A DNA stretch of 59,268 bases, taken from the IMG/VR virus record IMGVR_UViG_3300038456_000415, positions 1 to 59,268 of that record. The stretch is one strand, 5' to 3'. Origin of the DNA: a virus. Position numbers and translations under genes: made by a program. The notes below the pieces were generated by a model, which was not told where the DNA came from, searched no databases, and worked only from the letters and a program-made list of their open reading frames with translations. Shown piece by piece: positions 48,680-57,828 of the stretch. The first letter of the stretch is position 1, and the number at the start of each line of letters is the position of its first letter.

Positions 48680-49117
48680 ATGAAAACCAATCCAAAGAGT
48701 GTCTTCATGGCCGCGGCCCTGCTGGTGGCCCCCCTCGTGGGGGCCACCAGTGTGGCTCGAGCCGTGGTCTCCACGACTGTCGGCACGAGCGCGCCGGCAG
48801 CTCCCATTCCCAGCACCCCCCAGTCCCCGACGACCGGCACCAAGCGTTCCGGCGCTGAGATTCTCACGGCCCTGCAGAAGGAAATCGACGCCATGGTCGC
48901 GAGGATGACCGAGAAGCTCGGCTCCCCCGTCGTGGTCTTGGATGTCAAGATTTCGCCCCTGAGCGCAAGGGTCCTGGTGCTCTTCGACACCCCAGCCAAG
49001 CCATCCCCGACGGTCGTCATCTTCGGCTACGACCAGGAGGCTAATGTCTGGGCGCCGACGGACGTTTTTGAGCCCTTCGACCTGAAGTCGGCCCTCGAGA
49101 AGGTCCGCGGCAAGTAA
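48680..49117 (+). CDS. Secreted or periplasmic protein with signal peptide
   Basis: A 145-residue protein; GAGGAG before ATG 48680. The N-terminus MKTNPKSVFMAAALLVAPLV is followed by GATSVARA, a signal peptide with an ARA-type cleavage site near residue 28, then a Pro/Thr linker and a folded alpha/beta domain (VVVLDVKISPLSARVLVLFD). It may act in the envelope (exclusion or lysis control). It converges on the tail module with a 12-nt gap and no clear terminator. Confidence 0.6.
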   Translation: MKTNPKSVFMAAALLVAPLVGATSVARAVVSTTVGTSAPAAPIPSTPQSPTTGTKRSGAEILTALQKEIDAMVARMTEKLGSPVVVLDVKISPLSARVLVLFDTPAKPSPTVVIFGYDQEANVWAPTDVFEPFDLKSALEKVRGK

Positions 49118-49129
49118 GATGCGGTGTTT

Positions 49130-49528
49130 TTACAGCAGGGGTGCCGCTTGGGCGGCGGGCTCGACGCGCACTGACTGTGCGTTCTGGCAGATTCTGGCCC
49201 CGTTGGCGGTCAGGAACGCCGACATGTTCGAATTCCCGTAGTTCGGGGGCAGGTTCTCGGTGAGGGTCTGGGCTGGCGCCGAGGCTGTGTTCGCCGCCTG
49301 AGGTCCACCGGCCGCGGGTCCTGAGGCGGGCCTCGCGCAGACGCGCACGAACAAGGTAGTGCTGTTGGGGATGACCGTGATTCTCACCGTGGCCGAATTC
49401 CCAATGGTGTCATAGACCTGGCAGACCGCGCCCGGAAGAAACCCCGATGTGGACAAGACGGTGAGTTGCCCCTGGACGGTTCCGTTGGCGTTGAGGGTGA
49501 CATCAACCTGGCTGACTTCGACGTTCAT
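49130..49528 (-). CDS. Small virion-module protein
   Basis: A 132-residue protein; AAGGAG precedes a CATG pair, with ATG 49528 chosen. The first 65 residues are beta-rich (QVDVTLNANGTVQGQLTVLS), the remainder Ala/Pro-rich. It lies at the end of the minus-strand tail operon, so a fibre or tail accessory role is likely. Confidence 0.5.
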   Translation of the reverse strand: MNVEVSQVDVTLNANGTVQGQLTVLSTSGFLPGAVCQVYDTIGNSATVRITVIPNSTTLFVRVCARPASGPAAGGPQAANTASAPAQTLTENLPPNYGNSNMSAFLTANGARICQNAQSVRVEPAAQAAPLL

Positions 49529-49546
49529 GACATGCTCCTTGTGAGA

Positions 49547-49554
49547 TTAGATTG
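49547..49554 (-). promoter_or_regulatory. CAATCTAA motif ahead of the virion-module gene
   Basis: Minus-strand CAATCTAATC, 18 nt before ATG 49528, with a separate AAGGAG downstream; here the motif is clearly not the ribosome site. Confidence 0.4.
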
Positions 49555-49559
49555 GGGCT

Positions 49560-52466
49560 TTAAATGGCGGTGATGGTAGCCGTGGCCCACAGATTGTAAC
49601 CGACCATCAATCCTGTGAAATCGACGGAAACGCTCATCGCCTTTCCCACGCCCGTAATAGCGTGAACCACAACGCTGAAGGTGTAAATCTGGTTCACCCC
49701 CGCCGGACCGATTTGCGTCATATTCTGTGGTGGGGTGGTGATAGAGGCTCCAATGTTAGGAGCCCAGAACTGAACCTGGGTTGTCGCCGAACCGATACCG
49801 CCAGTGACGCCTGTGACCTCGACGACGACGTCGACACGGTAGAGCCCCTCTCTTGTCGGGGCCGGGGCCGACGAGAAGGCATTAAGGATGACGTTTGCTG
49901 AGGCCGAGCCCCCTACGATTGAAAGAGGGCGGTCCAATACCTGGACGAGAGTGGCGTTCACACCGTAACTGCCGGCCGTGGCAATCCCGTCGATGGCGGA
50001 TACGTTCTCCGTCACGACTACGCCAGACGTGACACCCCCTGGCGCAGCACCCCCCAATTCGATAAGGGAGTTGCTATTTCCGATGGCGATGGTGTTGGCG
50101 CTCGAGCCACCTGTGCCGATGTCGACAGTCCAGCCAGCCCCCGAAGTGACGCTCCCGAGGGTGAGCGTGCTGCCGTTGCCAGCGCCCGCGACGACCCCAA
50201 TCCCGATGGGACCTCCGTTACCGGTCCCGCTGTTGAGGCCGATGTTGATGAGGCCGTTATTGCCCGTGGAGACGTTTCCGACCCCTAGGAACGCCCCGTT
50301 TATCGACACGTTCGTGGGGGTTAGCCCGGTCCCGATGATGATGTCCGAGGTGTTGGTGGCCCCGATGGAAATGGTCGCACCCGTGATGCCCACGGTGCCC
50401 GTGCTGGCATTGCCTTGGATGAGAATGCTAGAGGACGCCGCGGTGCTCGCGAGCGTGATACCCGTGTTGAGGAGATTGATTGAGCTTGCCCCGGCGATGA
50501 GGTCCACGTCAGTCCCCGTGGCGATGACCGTCGAGGTGAGACTGCCGATGAGGACTGTGGTCGCGGTGCTTCCGCCGATGGAGACAGTCGAGGCCGCGTC
50601 GAGGGAAGCCGTGGTGCCCCCGATGAGGTCCAAGGCGGTCCCACTGAAAATGGTCAGGGGGGTGCCGCTACTGATGTTCACCGAGGTCGTCGCGGTCAGG
50701 GACAGTGTCGAACTGCCGACAATCTGGACCACGCCGCCCGTGAGGGTGGTGAGACTGCTGGAATTGCCAAGAAGGAAGGAGCCGGTGGTGGCGTTCCCGA
50801 CGATGATGTTCCCGGAAGTGCTATCCAGGGTCAGGGAGCCCGTGGTGGTGGTGATGCTCGTGGCACCTGTGGTCACGGACGTGAGGCTGGCCACGGCGAT
50901 ACTGATGGAGGCCGCGGTGCTGTTCGTGCCGATGTGAATGGCGTTGCCGTCGATGTCGGTCGTGTGCGAGAGACCCGTTTGGCCGTACCCGAGGCGGATG
51001 AGTTGCGTGGTCAGGGTACCCGCGGAGTTCCCGATGGCGATGGTGGTGTCGCTGAGGCCCGGTCCGATGGCGAGGGGCCCCGCTCCAAAATCGGCTACCC
51101 CGATGGTCCCCGTGTTGCCCCTGCTGATGGCGGGCGTGATGGTCGCGAGCGTGACGGTGTCGAAGAGCGTCACCACGGGATTGGCCGGCGAGGCCGAGGC
51201 GATGTTCAGCTCCACGACGCCGTTGCCACCGCTCGTGTACGGGCCCGCGGGCGCGAGGATGGAACCCACGCTCCACTGCGAATCGAGGGTGTAGTAGTTG
51301 TTCGGGGACCCGTTCGTTCCCGCCACGCACCAGGCGATGACCCAGCGCGTGAACGGCGGCGAGGGCACACCCAGCGTGGCCATGGTCCCCTTCTGGGGCT
51401 GCAGGGCCGTCACGCCCGAGGGGTTCGCGAGGGGAATCTGCTCCAGCTCGTCGATGTCCACGTAGATGCACTCGCCGGGCGCGAGGTCCGTGAGACCCGG
51501 GAGGGCCGCGGTCTGGTCGGCGATGGCGTTCTCGTACGTGCCGGCGATGCCACTGTTGCAGAACACGAAGACCAGCCCCTGCCAGAGGAGGTCCGTGGGT
51601 GAGGTCGTGTTCGGGTAGAGCGTGAGGTTGTCCCCGTTGGGGAAGCGCGCGTTCAGGTTACGTCCGAACTTCGTCTGCCGGTCGGCCGTGGCCGAGTACC
51701 AGAAGGGGCCTCCCCCGACTTCGCGCAGCCGGGATTCGATGCCCTGGATGGTGTCGTACACGCACGTGAAGGCCTTGTCACCACCCTGGAAGGGGTTCTC
51801 GCCTGGGGCCAGCTCGTTGCGCCCCTGGGGCCAGCTGTAGGCGTTGAAGGGGTTCGGGGTGGTACCACCCGTGCCCAGGCGCCCGAGCAGGTTGCGCGCG
51901 TCCTGGATGGTGAGGACGTTGTTGTTCGCGTCCGTGGTGACGAGGGCGATGGGGAGCACGTTCGGCGAAGCCGTGAAGTCCGAGGTCGAGATGACGATGA
52001 CGAAGTTGAGCGTGCGCGCGAGCGGGACCGTCTCGGGTTCCTCGAGGAGGGTGTCGGCGTCGAGGAACTCCACGAGGTCCGAGGTCGTCGGGTCTGTGGC
52101 ACGTCGCAGGTCCAGGCCCACGTAGTTCAGCTGCGAGGCGGTGAAACTCCCGAGCACCTGGGGGTTCGTGCTCGAGAGCACCTGCGGGGCCGTGCCAGGC
52201 TGGGTCCGGAAGATGGTCCCGTTCTCGCTGGCGTTGTAGTGGAGGATGACCCCGGGGTCGACCTGGAGTTGGAGGCTGGTCGCGGGCTGCCCGATGGCGC
52301 CAGGGTTGGCGAGCACGAAGCCGTTGACGACGAGGGGGTTCTTGCCCGCGATGGCCACACCGGCAAGCACATCGAAGTCGTTGGCGTTTGACGAATCAAT
52401 CGTACGAAGATGTGGGACGTCAACTCTGGCTTGTCCAAGCCAATTCATTTGTCTTTCTACAGACAT
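49560..52466 (-). CDS. Long beta-repeat tail fibre protein
   Basis: A 968-residue protein. The first 400 residues form an attachment-like domain (LQLQVDPGVILHYNASENGT, GGDKAFTCVYDTIQGIESR). Residues 410-830 consist of many short strands of the type TTxIxIGxxA and SLTLDSTSGNIIVGNATTG, as in triple-helical beta fibres. The last 130 residues are a compact beta domain, likely the receptor-binding tip. The 5' end is AT-richer and borders the GIY-YIG gene. Confidence 0.68.
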   Translation of the reverse strand: MSVERQMNWLGQARVDVPHLRTIDSSNANDFDVLAGVAIAGKNPLVVNGFVLANPGAIGQPATSLQLQVDPGVILHYNASENGTIFRTQPGTAPQVLSSTNPQVLGSFTASQLNYVGLDLRRATDPTTSDLVEFLDADTLLEEPETVPLARTLNFVIVISTSDFTASPNVLPIALVTTDANNNVLTIQDARNLLGRLGTGGTTPNPFNAYSWPQGRNELAPGENPFQGGDKAFTCVYDTIQGIESRLREVGGGPFWYSATADRQTKFGRNLNARFPNGDNLTLYPNTTSPTDLLWQGLVFVFCNSGIAGTYENAIADQTAALPGLTDLAPGECIYVDIDELEQIPLANPSGVTALQPQKGTMATLGVPSPPFTRWVIAWCVAGTNGSPNNYYTLDSQWSVGSILAPAGPYTSGGNGVVELNIASASPANPVVTLFDTVTLATITPAISRGNTGTIGVADFGAGPLAIGPGLSDTTIAIGNSAGTLTTQLIRLGYGQTGLSHTTDIDGNAIHIGTNSTAASISIAVASLTSVTTGATSITTTTGSLTLDSTSGNIIVGNATTGSFLLGNSSSLTTLTGGVVQIVGSSTLSLTATTSVNISSGTPLTIFSGTALDLIGGTTASLDAASTVSIGGSTATTVLIGSLTSTVIATGTDVDLIAGASSINLLNTGITLASTAASSSILIQGNASTGTVGITGATISIGATNTSDIIIGTGLTPTNVSINGAFLGVGNVSTGNNGLINIGLNSGTGNGGPIGIGVVAGAGNGSTLTLGSVTSGAGWTVDIGTGGSSANTIAIGNSNSLIELGGAAPGGVTSGVVVTENVSAIDGIATAGSYGVNATLVQVLDRPLSIVGGSASANVILNAFSSAPAPTREGLYRVDVVVEVTGVTGGIGSATTQVQFWAPNIGASITTPPQNMTQIGPAGVNQIYTFSVVVHAITGVGKAMSVSVDFTGLMVGYNLWATATITAI

Positions 52467-52469
52467 AGC

Positions 52470-53165
52470 TTACTCCACATACTTGAAAGTGTAGCCCTTA
52501 GCGGCAGATACTTTGCCCTTTAGGACTAGACAGATGTGAGAACGATGAACGCCAAGCTCACGCGAAGCCGCAACGGCAGATTTGTAGACTTTACCGTTTG
52601 AAGCCCAAATAGATTTAGAGACAGCGGCCGAAATCTTGGCTCGTCTTTCTGCAGAATGGGGTCCATTCTTCCTTCCAGAAAGCGTGGCTGAGATTTTGGC
52701 TCGAATGGTCGGGTCAGCAGACCTTGCTCGGGCCCTATCTACAAGAGCTGTCCTCTGTTCTTGGGTGAGGTCCTGTTTCTTGCCCAACGCGTGCTTGTTC
52801 CCGAGATTAGCCTCACGAAGTTTTCGCTTGGTTTCTGGGCTCATCTTACGCCCAACACACCCCTCACCGCCAAGAGTGTGGTTGTACAGTCCGGCCCCCA
52901 ACGACTTCCAATAGGCGATGTTCCAAATCTCTGCCTCTGGGAGGTCATCTCGATTCTCGTAGACTTCAAGAAGGATGGCTTCGGGTCTCATTCCCTGGGC
53001 TTTGAGTGACCGTATCCAGTTCCCAGTATGACTGTGGTCGCGTTTCAGGTATCCTGGATAAGCATGAGACCTAGCCCGCTTCAGTCCATACGTGGACTTG
53101 CCCACGTACCGGAGTTGTCCGGTCCGGGGGTCTGCCAATCCGTAGATGATGAACTTCGAGGCCAT
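52470..53165 (-). CDS. GIY-YIG homing endonuclease with NUMOD motifs
   Basis: A 231-residue protein; AAGGAG before ATG 53165. IIYGLADPRTGQLRYVGKS is the GIY-YIG core. NUMOD3-like units (GRKMSPETKRKLREANLG, SGRKNGPHSAERRAKIS) and a NUMOD1-like C-terminus (VAASRELGVHRSHICLVLKG) bind DNA. It resembles the endonuclease at 46284 but has fewer repeats. It is inserted between tail genes and is AT-rich. Confidence 0.85.
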   Translation of the reverse strand: MASKFIIYGLADPRTGQLRYVGKSTYGLKRARSHAYPGYLKRDHSHTGNWIRSLKAQGMRPEAILLEVYENRDDLPEAEIWNIAYWKSLGAGLYNHTLGGEGCVGRKMSPETKRKLREANLGNKHALGKKQDLTQEQRTALVDRARARSADPTIRAKISATLSGRKNGPHSAERRAKISAAVSKSIWASNGKVYKSAVAASRELGVHRSHICLVLKGKVSAAKGYTFKYVE

Positions 53166-53177
53166 GGGGGATACTCC

Positions 53178-53185
53178 TTAGATTG
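53178..53185 (-). promoter_or_regulatory. CAATCTAA motif ahead of the GIY-YIG gene
   Basis: Minus-strand CAATCTAAGGAG, 12 nt before ATG 53165; AAGGAG overlaps the end of the motif. Confidence 0.35.
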
Positions 53186-53192
53186 CCGTTGC

Positions 53193-53624
53193 TTATGTTG
53201 GTGCCTGGGGCACGGAATTGTCCCATTCGAGGCACTCGAAGACGAGTGCTCCCGTGACGAAGTTCCTCACGGGCACGTTCCAGCTCTCGTTCAGGAGCGA
53301 GCAGCGGTTCGCCTCGAAGAGGACCTCGCCGGTGACGCGGTCGACGAGGGCGACCGTGAAGTAGCGCTGCCTCACGAGGTCCTTGAATTGGGTGGTCAGC
53401 TGCGCCCCCTGGGCGCCCCCGTCGTTGCTGGTCCGGTACACGTTGACGGTACCGCCGGCCTTGGCCTGCGTGGGCACGGCCTCGTAGGGGCCGCTGCTAT
53501 CGAGCCCGTAGACCATGCGCTGGCCCGTGGCGGAGTACCACTGGAACCCGAAGACGCGTCCGAAGGCGACGCCGTTGATGTAGAGGAGTACGCGTGCGCC
53601 AACGAGGATGAGAGGAGCGCCCAT
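53193..53624 (-). CDS. Virion protein, tail-tube-like candidate
   Basis: A 143-residue beta-rich protein (LLYINGVAFGRVFGFQWYSA, then RYFTVALVDRVTGEVLFEAN), with the two-sheet feel of tail tube or tube-initiator proteins. It begins 4 nt after the large Kelch/LamG gene. The assignment is by composition and position only. Confidence 0.45.
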   Translation of the reverse strand: MGAPLILVGARVLLYINGVAFGRVFGFQWYSATGQRMVYGLDSSGPYEAVPTQAKAGGTVNVYRTSNDGGAQGAQLTTQFKDLVRQRYFTVALVDRVTGEVLFEANRCSLLNESWNVPVRNFVTGALVFECLEWDNSVPQAPT

Positions 53625-53628
53625 GGGC

Positions 53629-56600
53629 TTAGAGACCCTCGCCTTCGACCTGGAGGTTGATGCCGAGGCGCGCGTCCTGCTCGTCGAGGTTGAGGTTGTT
53701 GGAGCCCCAGACGAGAACCTTGTCGCTGAACTTCGTGCCCGTGACGGGGAGACCCTCGCCCCCGAGCCCGCGGTCCCCGGGGTAGGTGATGGCGATGTCC
53801 ACGTTCAAGCCCCCGGCGCTGATGTTCTCGACGGTGCCCTCGGCGACGATGCGCCCGGAGTTGCTGTCCGTAAGGTAGAAGCTCCCCACGGCCTCGGGCA
53901 CGGGCGGCACCCAGGGGCCCTTCCCGGCCAGCAGAGTGACCGTGGAGCCCGCGGGCACGTCGAAGGGCATCTTGTACGTGTAGTCGAGGCCGAGCACGTC
54001 GGTGCCGTACACGCCCAGGTAGGGGACCGCGAAGGCCGCCTCCGAGGACCCGAAATTCAGCACCAGATAACCCGGGGCGTTCGGGAACGCGGACGCGGAG
54101 CTGGAGAGCGTGAGCGTGGCGTATTGCTGGCCCGCGTACAGGGGCACCATGGTATGGCTCTGCACGCTCGTGATGCCCATGGGCGTCTCCCCGCTCGTGT
54201 CGTACACGTAGGGCCCGGGGATGGTGCCGCAGGGTGGCGCCGCGAAGGGGGTGATGACCGTGTCCAGACCCGCGTTGACGGTGTAGAAGGGGTATGCCGG
54301 GGTCTCGTAGTAGAAGTAGTCCCCGCTGACGGCCGTGACGGTCTGCCAGCCCTCGAGACCGCCACCTTGGACGGTGTCGCTGGCGCCGATGAAGACAAGC
54401 CCGGTTGTGATGCCGGGGGAGAGGCTATTCCCGGGGAACACGAAGGGGAACGTGAAAGGGAAGCCGCCGCTCGAACCGTAGATTGTCTCCAGCGCCCCGC
54501 CGGCCACCCACACGAAATCTTGGTCGTTCATGAGCACGGCAGTGCCCGCGGTCTCGTACACGTAGGTCGCATCGGGCATGGGCACGAGCCCGCGGGTCCA
54601 CAGCCCCGTAGCCGGGTTCCAGTACTCGAAGACCTGGGGGGCCGGGTCCCCGGCGGCGTCCGCGACGCCCCCGAAGACCAACACTTGGTTGCTCGCGGGT
54701 AGATACACGGCCTGGTGGCCCGCGCGCGGGAAGTTCATGTTCCCCGCGGGGGACCAGCTACCCGTACGCGGGTCCCAGATTTCGGCACTGGCTGTAGGCG
54801 GGGCCACGCCCAGTGCCGTGGCGGGTAGGAATGGTTGACCGAGTTTGTACGCGTACCCGCCGGTGACGAGGATGCGACCATCGGGGAGGAGCGTGGCCTG
54901 GTGACTGCTGCGAGCCCACGTCATGGCACCCGTGGACACCCAGGAAGAGGCGCCCTGCTGTAGCGCCTCGGTGGTGGCAAGCAACTGGCCACTGCCCTCC
55001 GTCAGGAGGTTCCCTCGGCCCCGAAGCCACGTGAGGTAAATATCGGTGGAGGAGCGCGTGGACGTCGGCGGATTGGGGCTCTGGAAGGGCGCCGGCAGGG
55101 CTCCGCTGACGCGCACGTCGTCGATGCTTCCGTAGAACTGCTCCCCGAGCTGGGGGCTCTCGCCGATGTGCCACTCGGAGCTGCCGCCACCGGTGGCGTT
55201 CGTGAGGCCCGAGACGAGCGTGCCCAGGGGCTGCCCATCGAGGTAGAATTGGACGTCGTAGGTCGTCGTCGAGCCAGGGGTCTGAGCCTTCGTGACGGCG
55301 ACGTGGTGCCACTTGATGGTGGGGTCGAGGGTTCCGGTCGCCGACGCGGTCGCGGCCGTGGCGTTCGTGCCATCCTGCCAGGTGAGGGCGAGCGTGAACA
55401 CGGACGTGCTGCCATTCCAGGCTGCGCTCAGGTTCGCGAGGATGTTCGTGGCTGAGCTACCCGCGGGACCCTCGTAGCTGAGGATGGTCTGGAGCGCACC
55501 CGAGGGGCCGGCTTGGATGTTGCCTATCCACGCCTCGATGGTACACGGCCCCAGGAGCGTGCTCACGGCGAGGGCGTTACCCGCCCCAGCCAGCACGATG
55601 CCGGCCCCGAATGCTCTTGCGTTGCCGATTTCCCCGGCGGTGTCCACGGTGGTGCCCGTGGGGGTGAGGTTGTACGCGTTGACGCCGCTGTCGATAGCGG
55701 TCGTGGGGGTGCTCTCGTCGAGGTGCCAGAGTGCGAGAACGAGGTTGTCGTTGACGGCGGCCTGTGCCAGCGTGCGCCCCCCGATTGCCATTACCCAGGA
55801 GTTGCCCTCGGCGTCCACGTAGGACACGCCCTGGTGCTCGGCTCGGCCCTGGAGAAGTGAGGGGCCTGACGTGACCGTGAGCTGGTTCCCGTCCGTGATG
55901 TCCACGTTGGCCACGGCGGCGGTGTTAACGGACGTCGCGCCCCCGGCGAAGACGACGTCACCGTTGCCGGCGAAGACGGACGCGCTCAGGCTAGAGCGAG
56001 CCACGGAGAGGGTGCCAGTCACGGTACTCCATGTCCCCGGTCCGCTCATGCCCGGCAGGTAGATATTGAGGTCGTTGTAGAAAGTGGGGGGGCCGCCAGT
56101 CAGGGTCAGGCCGCCACCTACGATGGCCCCACCGAGATTGTCACCCTGGGTGATGACCGCCATGGCGTGTCTCTCCACCGTGTGAGGGTAGCTCGCCGTG
56201 ACGACGTAATTGTAGGTCCACGAGTACCCACCGTTGGCCTCGAGGACGGGCGGAGGGAGAAGCTCAAACCGCTCGCACAGAGCCGTGGTGACACCATCGA
56301 TGTCTCCCCCGACCTGGAGCGCGAACGCCGGGGGGTCTATGACAATAGCGCTCGAGTTCGGGAGCAGTGCCGCCGTCCCAAATTCCACGGGTTCCGGAAC
56401 CTGGTCCGCGACCCGGATTTCCGAAAACTGGGACAGTGGAGACGCATCCGTGGTGCCATTACCGCCCGACGTACCCATCGTGCCCGAGATAACCGCGGGC
56501 AGCTCCAGGCTGGGAACGATGTTGTCGACGAAAATCTGCGACCCCGCGGTGAGCGTGTTGCCCGGCGCGTACACGGTCACGAGCCCGGTGTCGTCCCTGC

Positions 56601-57825
56601 TGATGGGCCATGCCCCGCCGGGAGCATTGGGGTTCACGAGCGGGGGCGCCACGTGCAGGTACGCGGCCGTGTCCACGCCCCTCTTGATGATGGCCGAGGT
56701 GGCGGGGATGATGACCTGGCAGGCGTCGGGCACGCTCTGGTCCACGACGACCGTGCGGCTCCCCAGGGCCTGCGTGGTCGCCTTCAGGGGGCGGTAGAAG
56801 CGCACATCGTCAAGGGTCACCTCGGCGACGCTGCTCTGGGGCGTGGACACGAAGTTCTCGACGTCCACGTACTGGACGAGGGTGGCGCCGCTGTAGGCCA
56901 CGTACACGTCCAGGATGGGGAAGCTCCCGCGGTTCTGGGGCTGGAAGGCGGCCCCGAAGACGTTCACGTAGTCCCCGGGGTGCACGCTCAGGAGGCTCAG
57001 CGCGCCCGAGACCAGGGCGAGGCGCATGATATTCGTCGGTGGATTGGTGGCGCTCGGCGGCGCCAAGGGGCTGTGCGTGTACACGTTCCAGACGAGGGTC
57101 GAGGGGACCGTGGCCGGCAGCGGCAGGGGCAACTGCTCCTCGAAGAGGAGCGCATTCTGGGCGCGGCCGCCGGTGACCTGCACGCTCGAGCGGAGCCCGA
57201 TGGTGCCGCTGTAGACGCGCACCGTCGAGAGGCTAGAGAGAGGGTCCGTCCACGCGATGGCGAAGCCATTGTTCCCGAGGACCTGAATGGCCCTGGTGAT
57301 GGCGACGGCGACCTCGATGGCCGTGGCCGCGCTGATGTTCGTGAAGTCCGCGGCCGAGAACGTGACGGGCACGGCGTTGACACCGTCGAAGAGGAGTTGG
57401 AGGTCCCAGCCGTCCTGGAGCGCGAAGGGCGCACCCGCGGCGGTCTCCTCGTAGGCGCAGACCGCATCCGTGCCGTAGAAGACCTGAAGCACCTTCAGGA
57501 TGGCGGGCTGCGTGAGCTGGTTGCTCTTGATGTCGATGCCGAGCTGGCGGAAGTCGGGGTCGCTGAGACCTATCCCCTCGGGCCGGTTGATACCGTTGTC
57601 GGCAAGTTGCCTATCGAGGAACTGCTCGCTGGCGCTGCTGATGAAGAGTTGGTCGAACGCGTACTCGGCATTGTCCCAGTTGGTGGCGTCACCCGAGCCG
57701 AGTGCGGCCACGATGGCCGTCCAGGCATCACCCTGCAACGCCGGATTGAGGAACTGGCGTATGAAGCCCTCGGGGGCCTGATTCTGGACCCCGGGGTTCG
57801 GGGTTGGGGGGATGGGGAGGAGCAT
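53629..57825 (-). CDS. Large tail protein with LamG-like and Kelch modules
   Basis: A 1398-residue protein. The N-terminal 300 residues (GFIRQFLNPALQGDAWTAIV, then KVLQVFYGTDAVCAYEE) look like a baseplate-type attachment domain. About residues 680-930 form a concanavalin/LamG-like domain (LALWHLDEST, KWHHVAVTKAQT, WHIGESPQLGEQFYGSIDDV). Residues 960-1090 contain Kelch blades (ARSSHQATLLPDGRILVTGG, RAGHQAVYLPASNQVLVFGG). The rest is beta-rich. Such modules bind sugars, so it is a likely host-surface-binding or depolymerising tail component. Confidence 0.7.
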   Translation of the reverse strand: MLLPIPPTPNPGVQNQAPEGFIRQFLNPALQGDAWTAIVAALGSGDATNWDNAEYAFDQLFISSASEQFLDRQLADNGINRPEGIGLSDPDFRQLGIDIKSNQLTQPAILKVLQVFYGTDAVCAYEETAAGAPFALQDGWDLQLLFDGVNAVPVTFSAADFTNISAATAIEVAVAITRAIQVLGNNGFAIAWTDPLSSLSTVRVYSGTIGLRSSVQVTGGRAQNALLFEEQLPLPLPATVPSTLVWNVYTHSPLAPPSATNPPTNIMRLALVSGALSLLSVHPGDYVNVFGAAFQPQNRGSFPILDVYVAYSGATLVQYVDVENFVSTPQSSVAEVTLDDVRFYRPLKATTQALGSRTVVVDQSVPDACQVIIPATSAIIKRGVDTAAYLHVAPPLVNPNAPGGAWPISRDDTGLVTVYAPGNTLTAGSQIFVDNIVPSLELPAVISGTMGTSGGNGTTDASPLSQFSEIRVADQVPEPVEFGTAALLPNSSAIVIDPPAFALQVGGDIDGVTTALCERFELLPPPVLEANGGYSWTYNYVVTASYPHTVERHAMAVITQGDNLGGAIVGGGLTLTGGPPTFYNDLNIYLPGMSGPGTWSTVTGTLSVARSSLSASVFAGNGDVVFAGGATSVNTAAVANVDITDGNQLTVTSGPSLLQGRAEHQGVSYVDAEGNSWVMAIGGRTLAQAAVNDNLVLALWHLDESTPTTAIDSGVNAYNLTPTGTTVDTAGEIGNARAFGAGIVLAGAGNALAVSTLLGPCTIEAWIGNIQAGPSGALQTILSYEGPAGSSATNILANLSAAWNGSTSVFTLALTWQDGTNATAATASATGTLDPTIKWHHVAVTKAQTPGSTTTYDVQFYLDGQPLGTLVSGLTNATGGGSSEWHIGESPQLGEQFYGSIDDVRVSGALPAPFQSPNPPTSTRSSTDIYLTWLRGRGNLLTEGSGQLLATTEALQQGASSWVSTGAMTWARSSHQATLLPDGRILVTGGYAYKLGQPFLPATALGVAPPTASAEIWDPRTGSWSPAGNMNFPRAGHQAVYLPASNQVLVFGGVADAAGDPAPQVFEYWNPATGLWTRGLVPMPDATYVYETAGTAVLMNDQDFVWVAGGALETIYGSSGGFPFTFPFVFPGNSLSPGITTGLVFIGASDTVQGGGLEGWQTVTAVSGDYFYYETPAYPFYTVNAGLDTVITPFAAPPCGTIPGPYVYDTSGETPMGITSVQSHTMVPLYAGQQYATLTLSSSASAFPNAPGYLVLNFGSSEAAFAVPYLGVYGTDVLGLDYTYKMPFDVPAGSTVTLLAGKGPWVPPVPEAVGSFYLTDSNSGRIVAEGTVENISAGGLNVDIAITYPGDRGLGGEGLPVTGTKFSDKVLVWGSNNLNLDEQDARLGINLQVEGEGL

Positions 57826-57828
57826 CGG

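Noticed and set aside
49118-49129. Terminator between the converging operons
   Set aside because: Only 12 nt with a short T-run and no hairpin that I can see.
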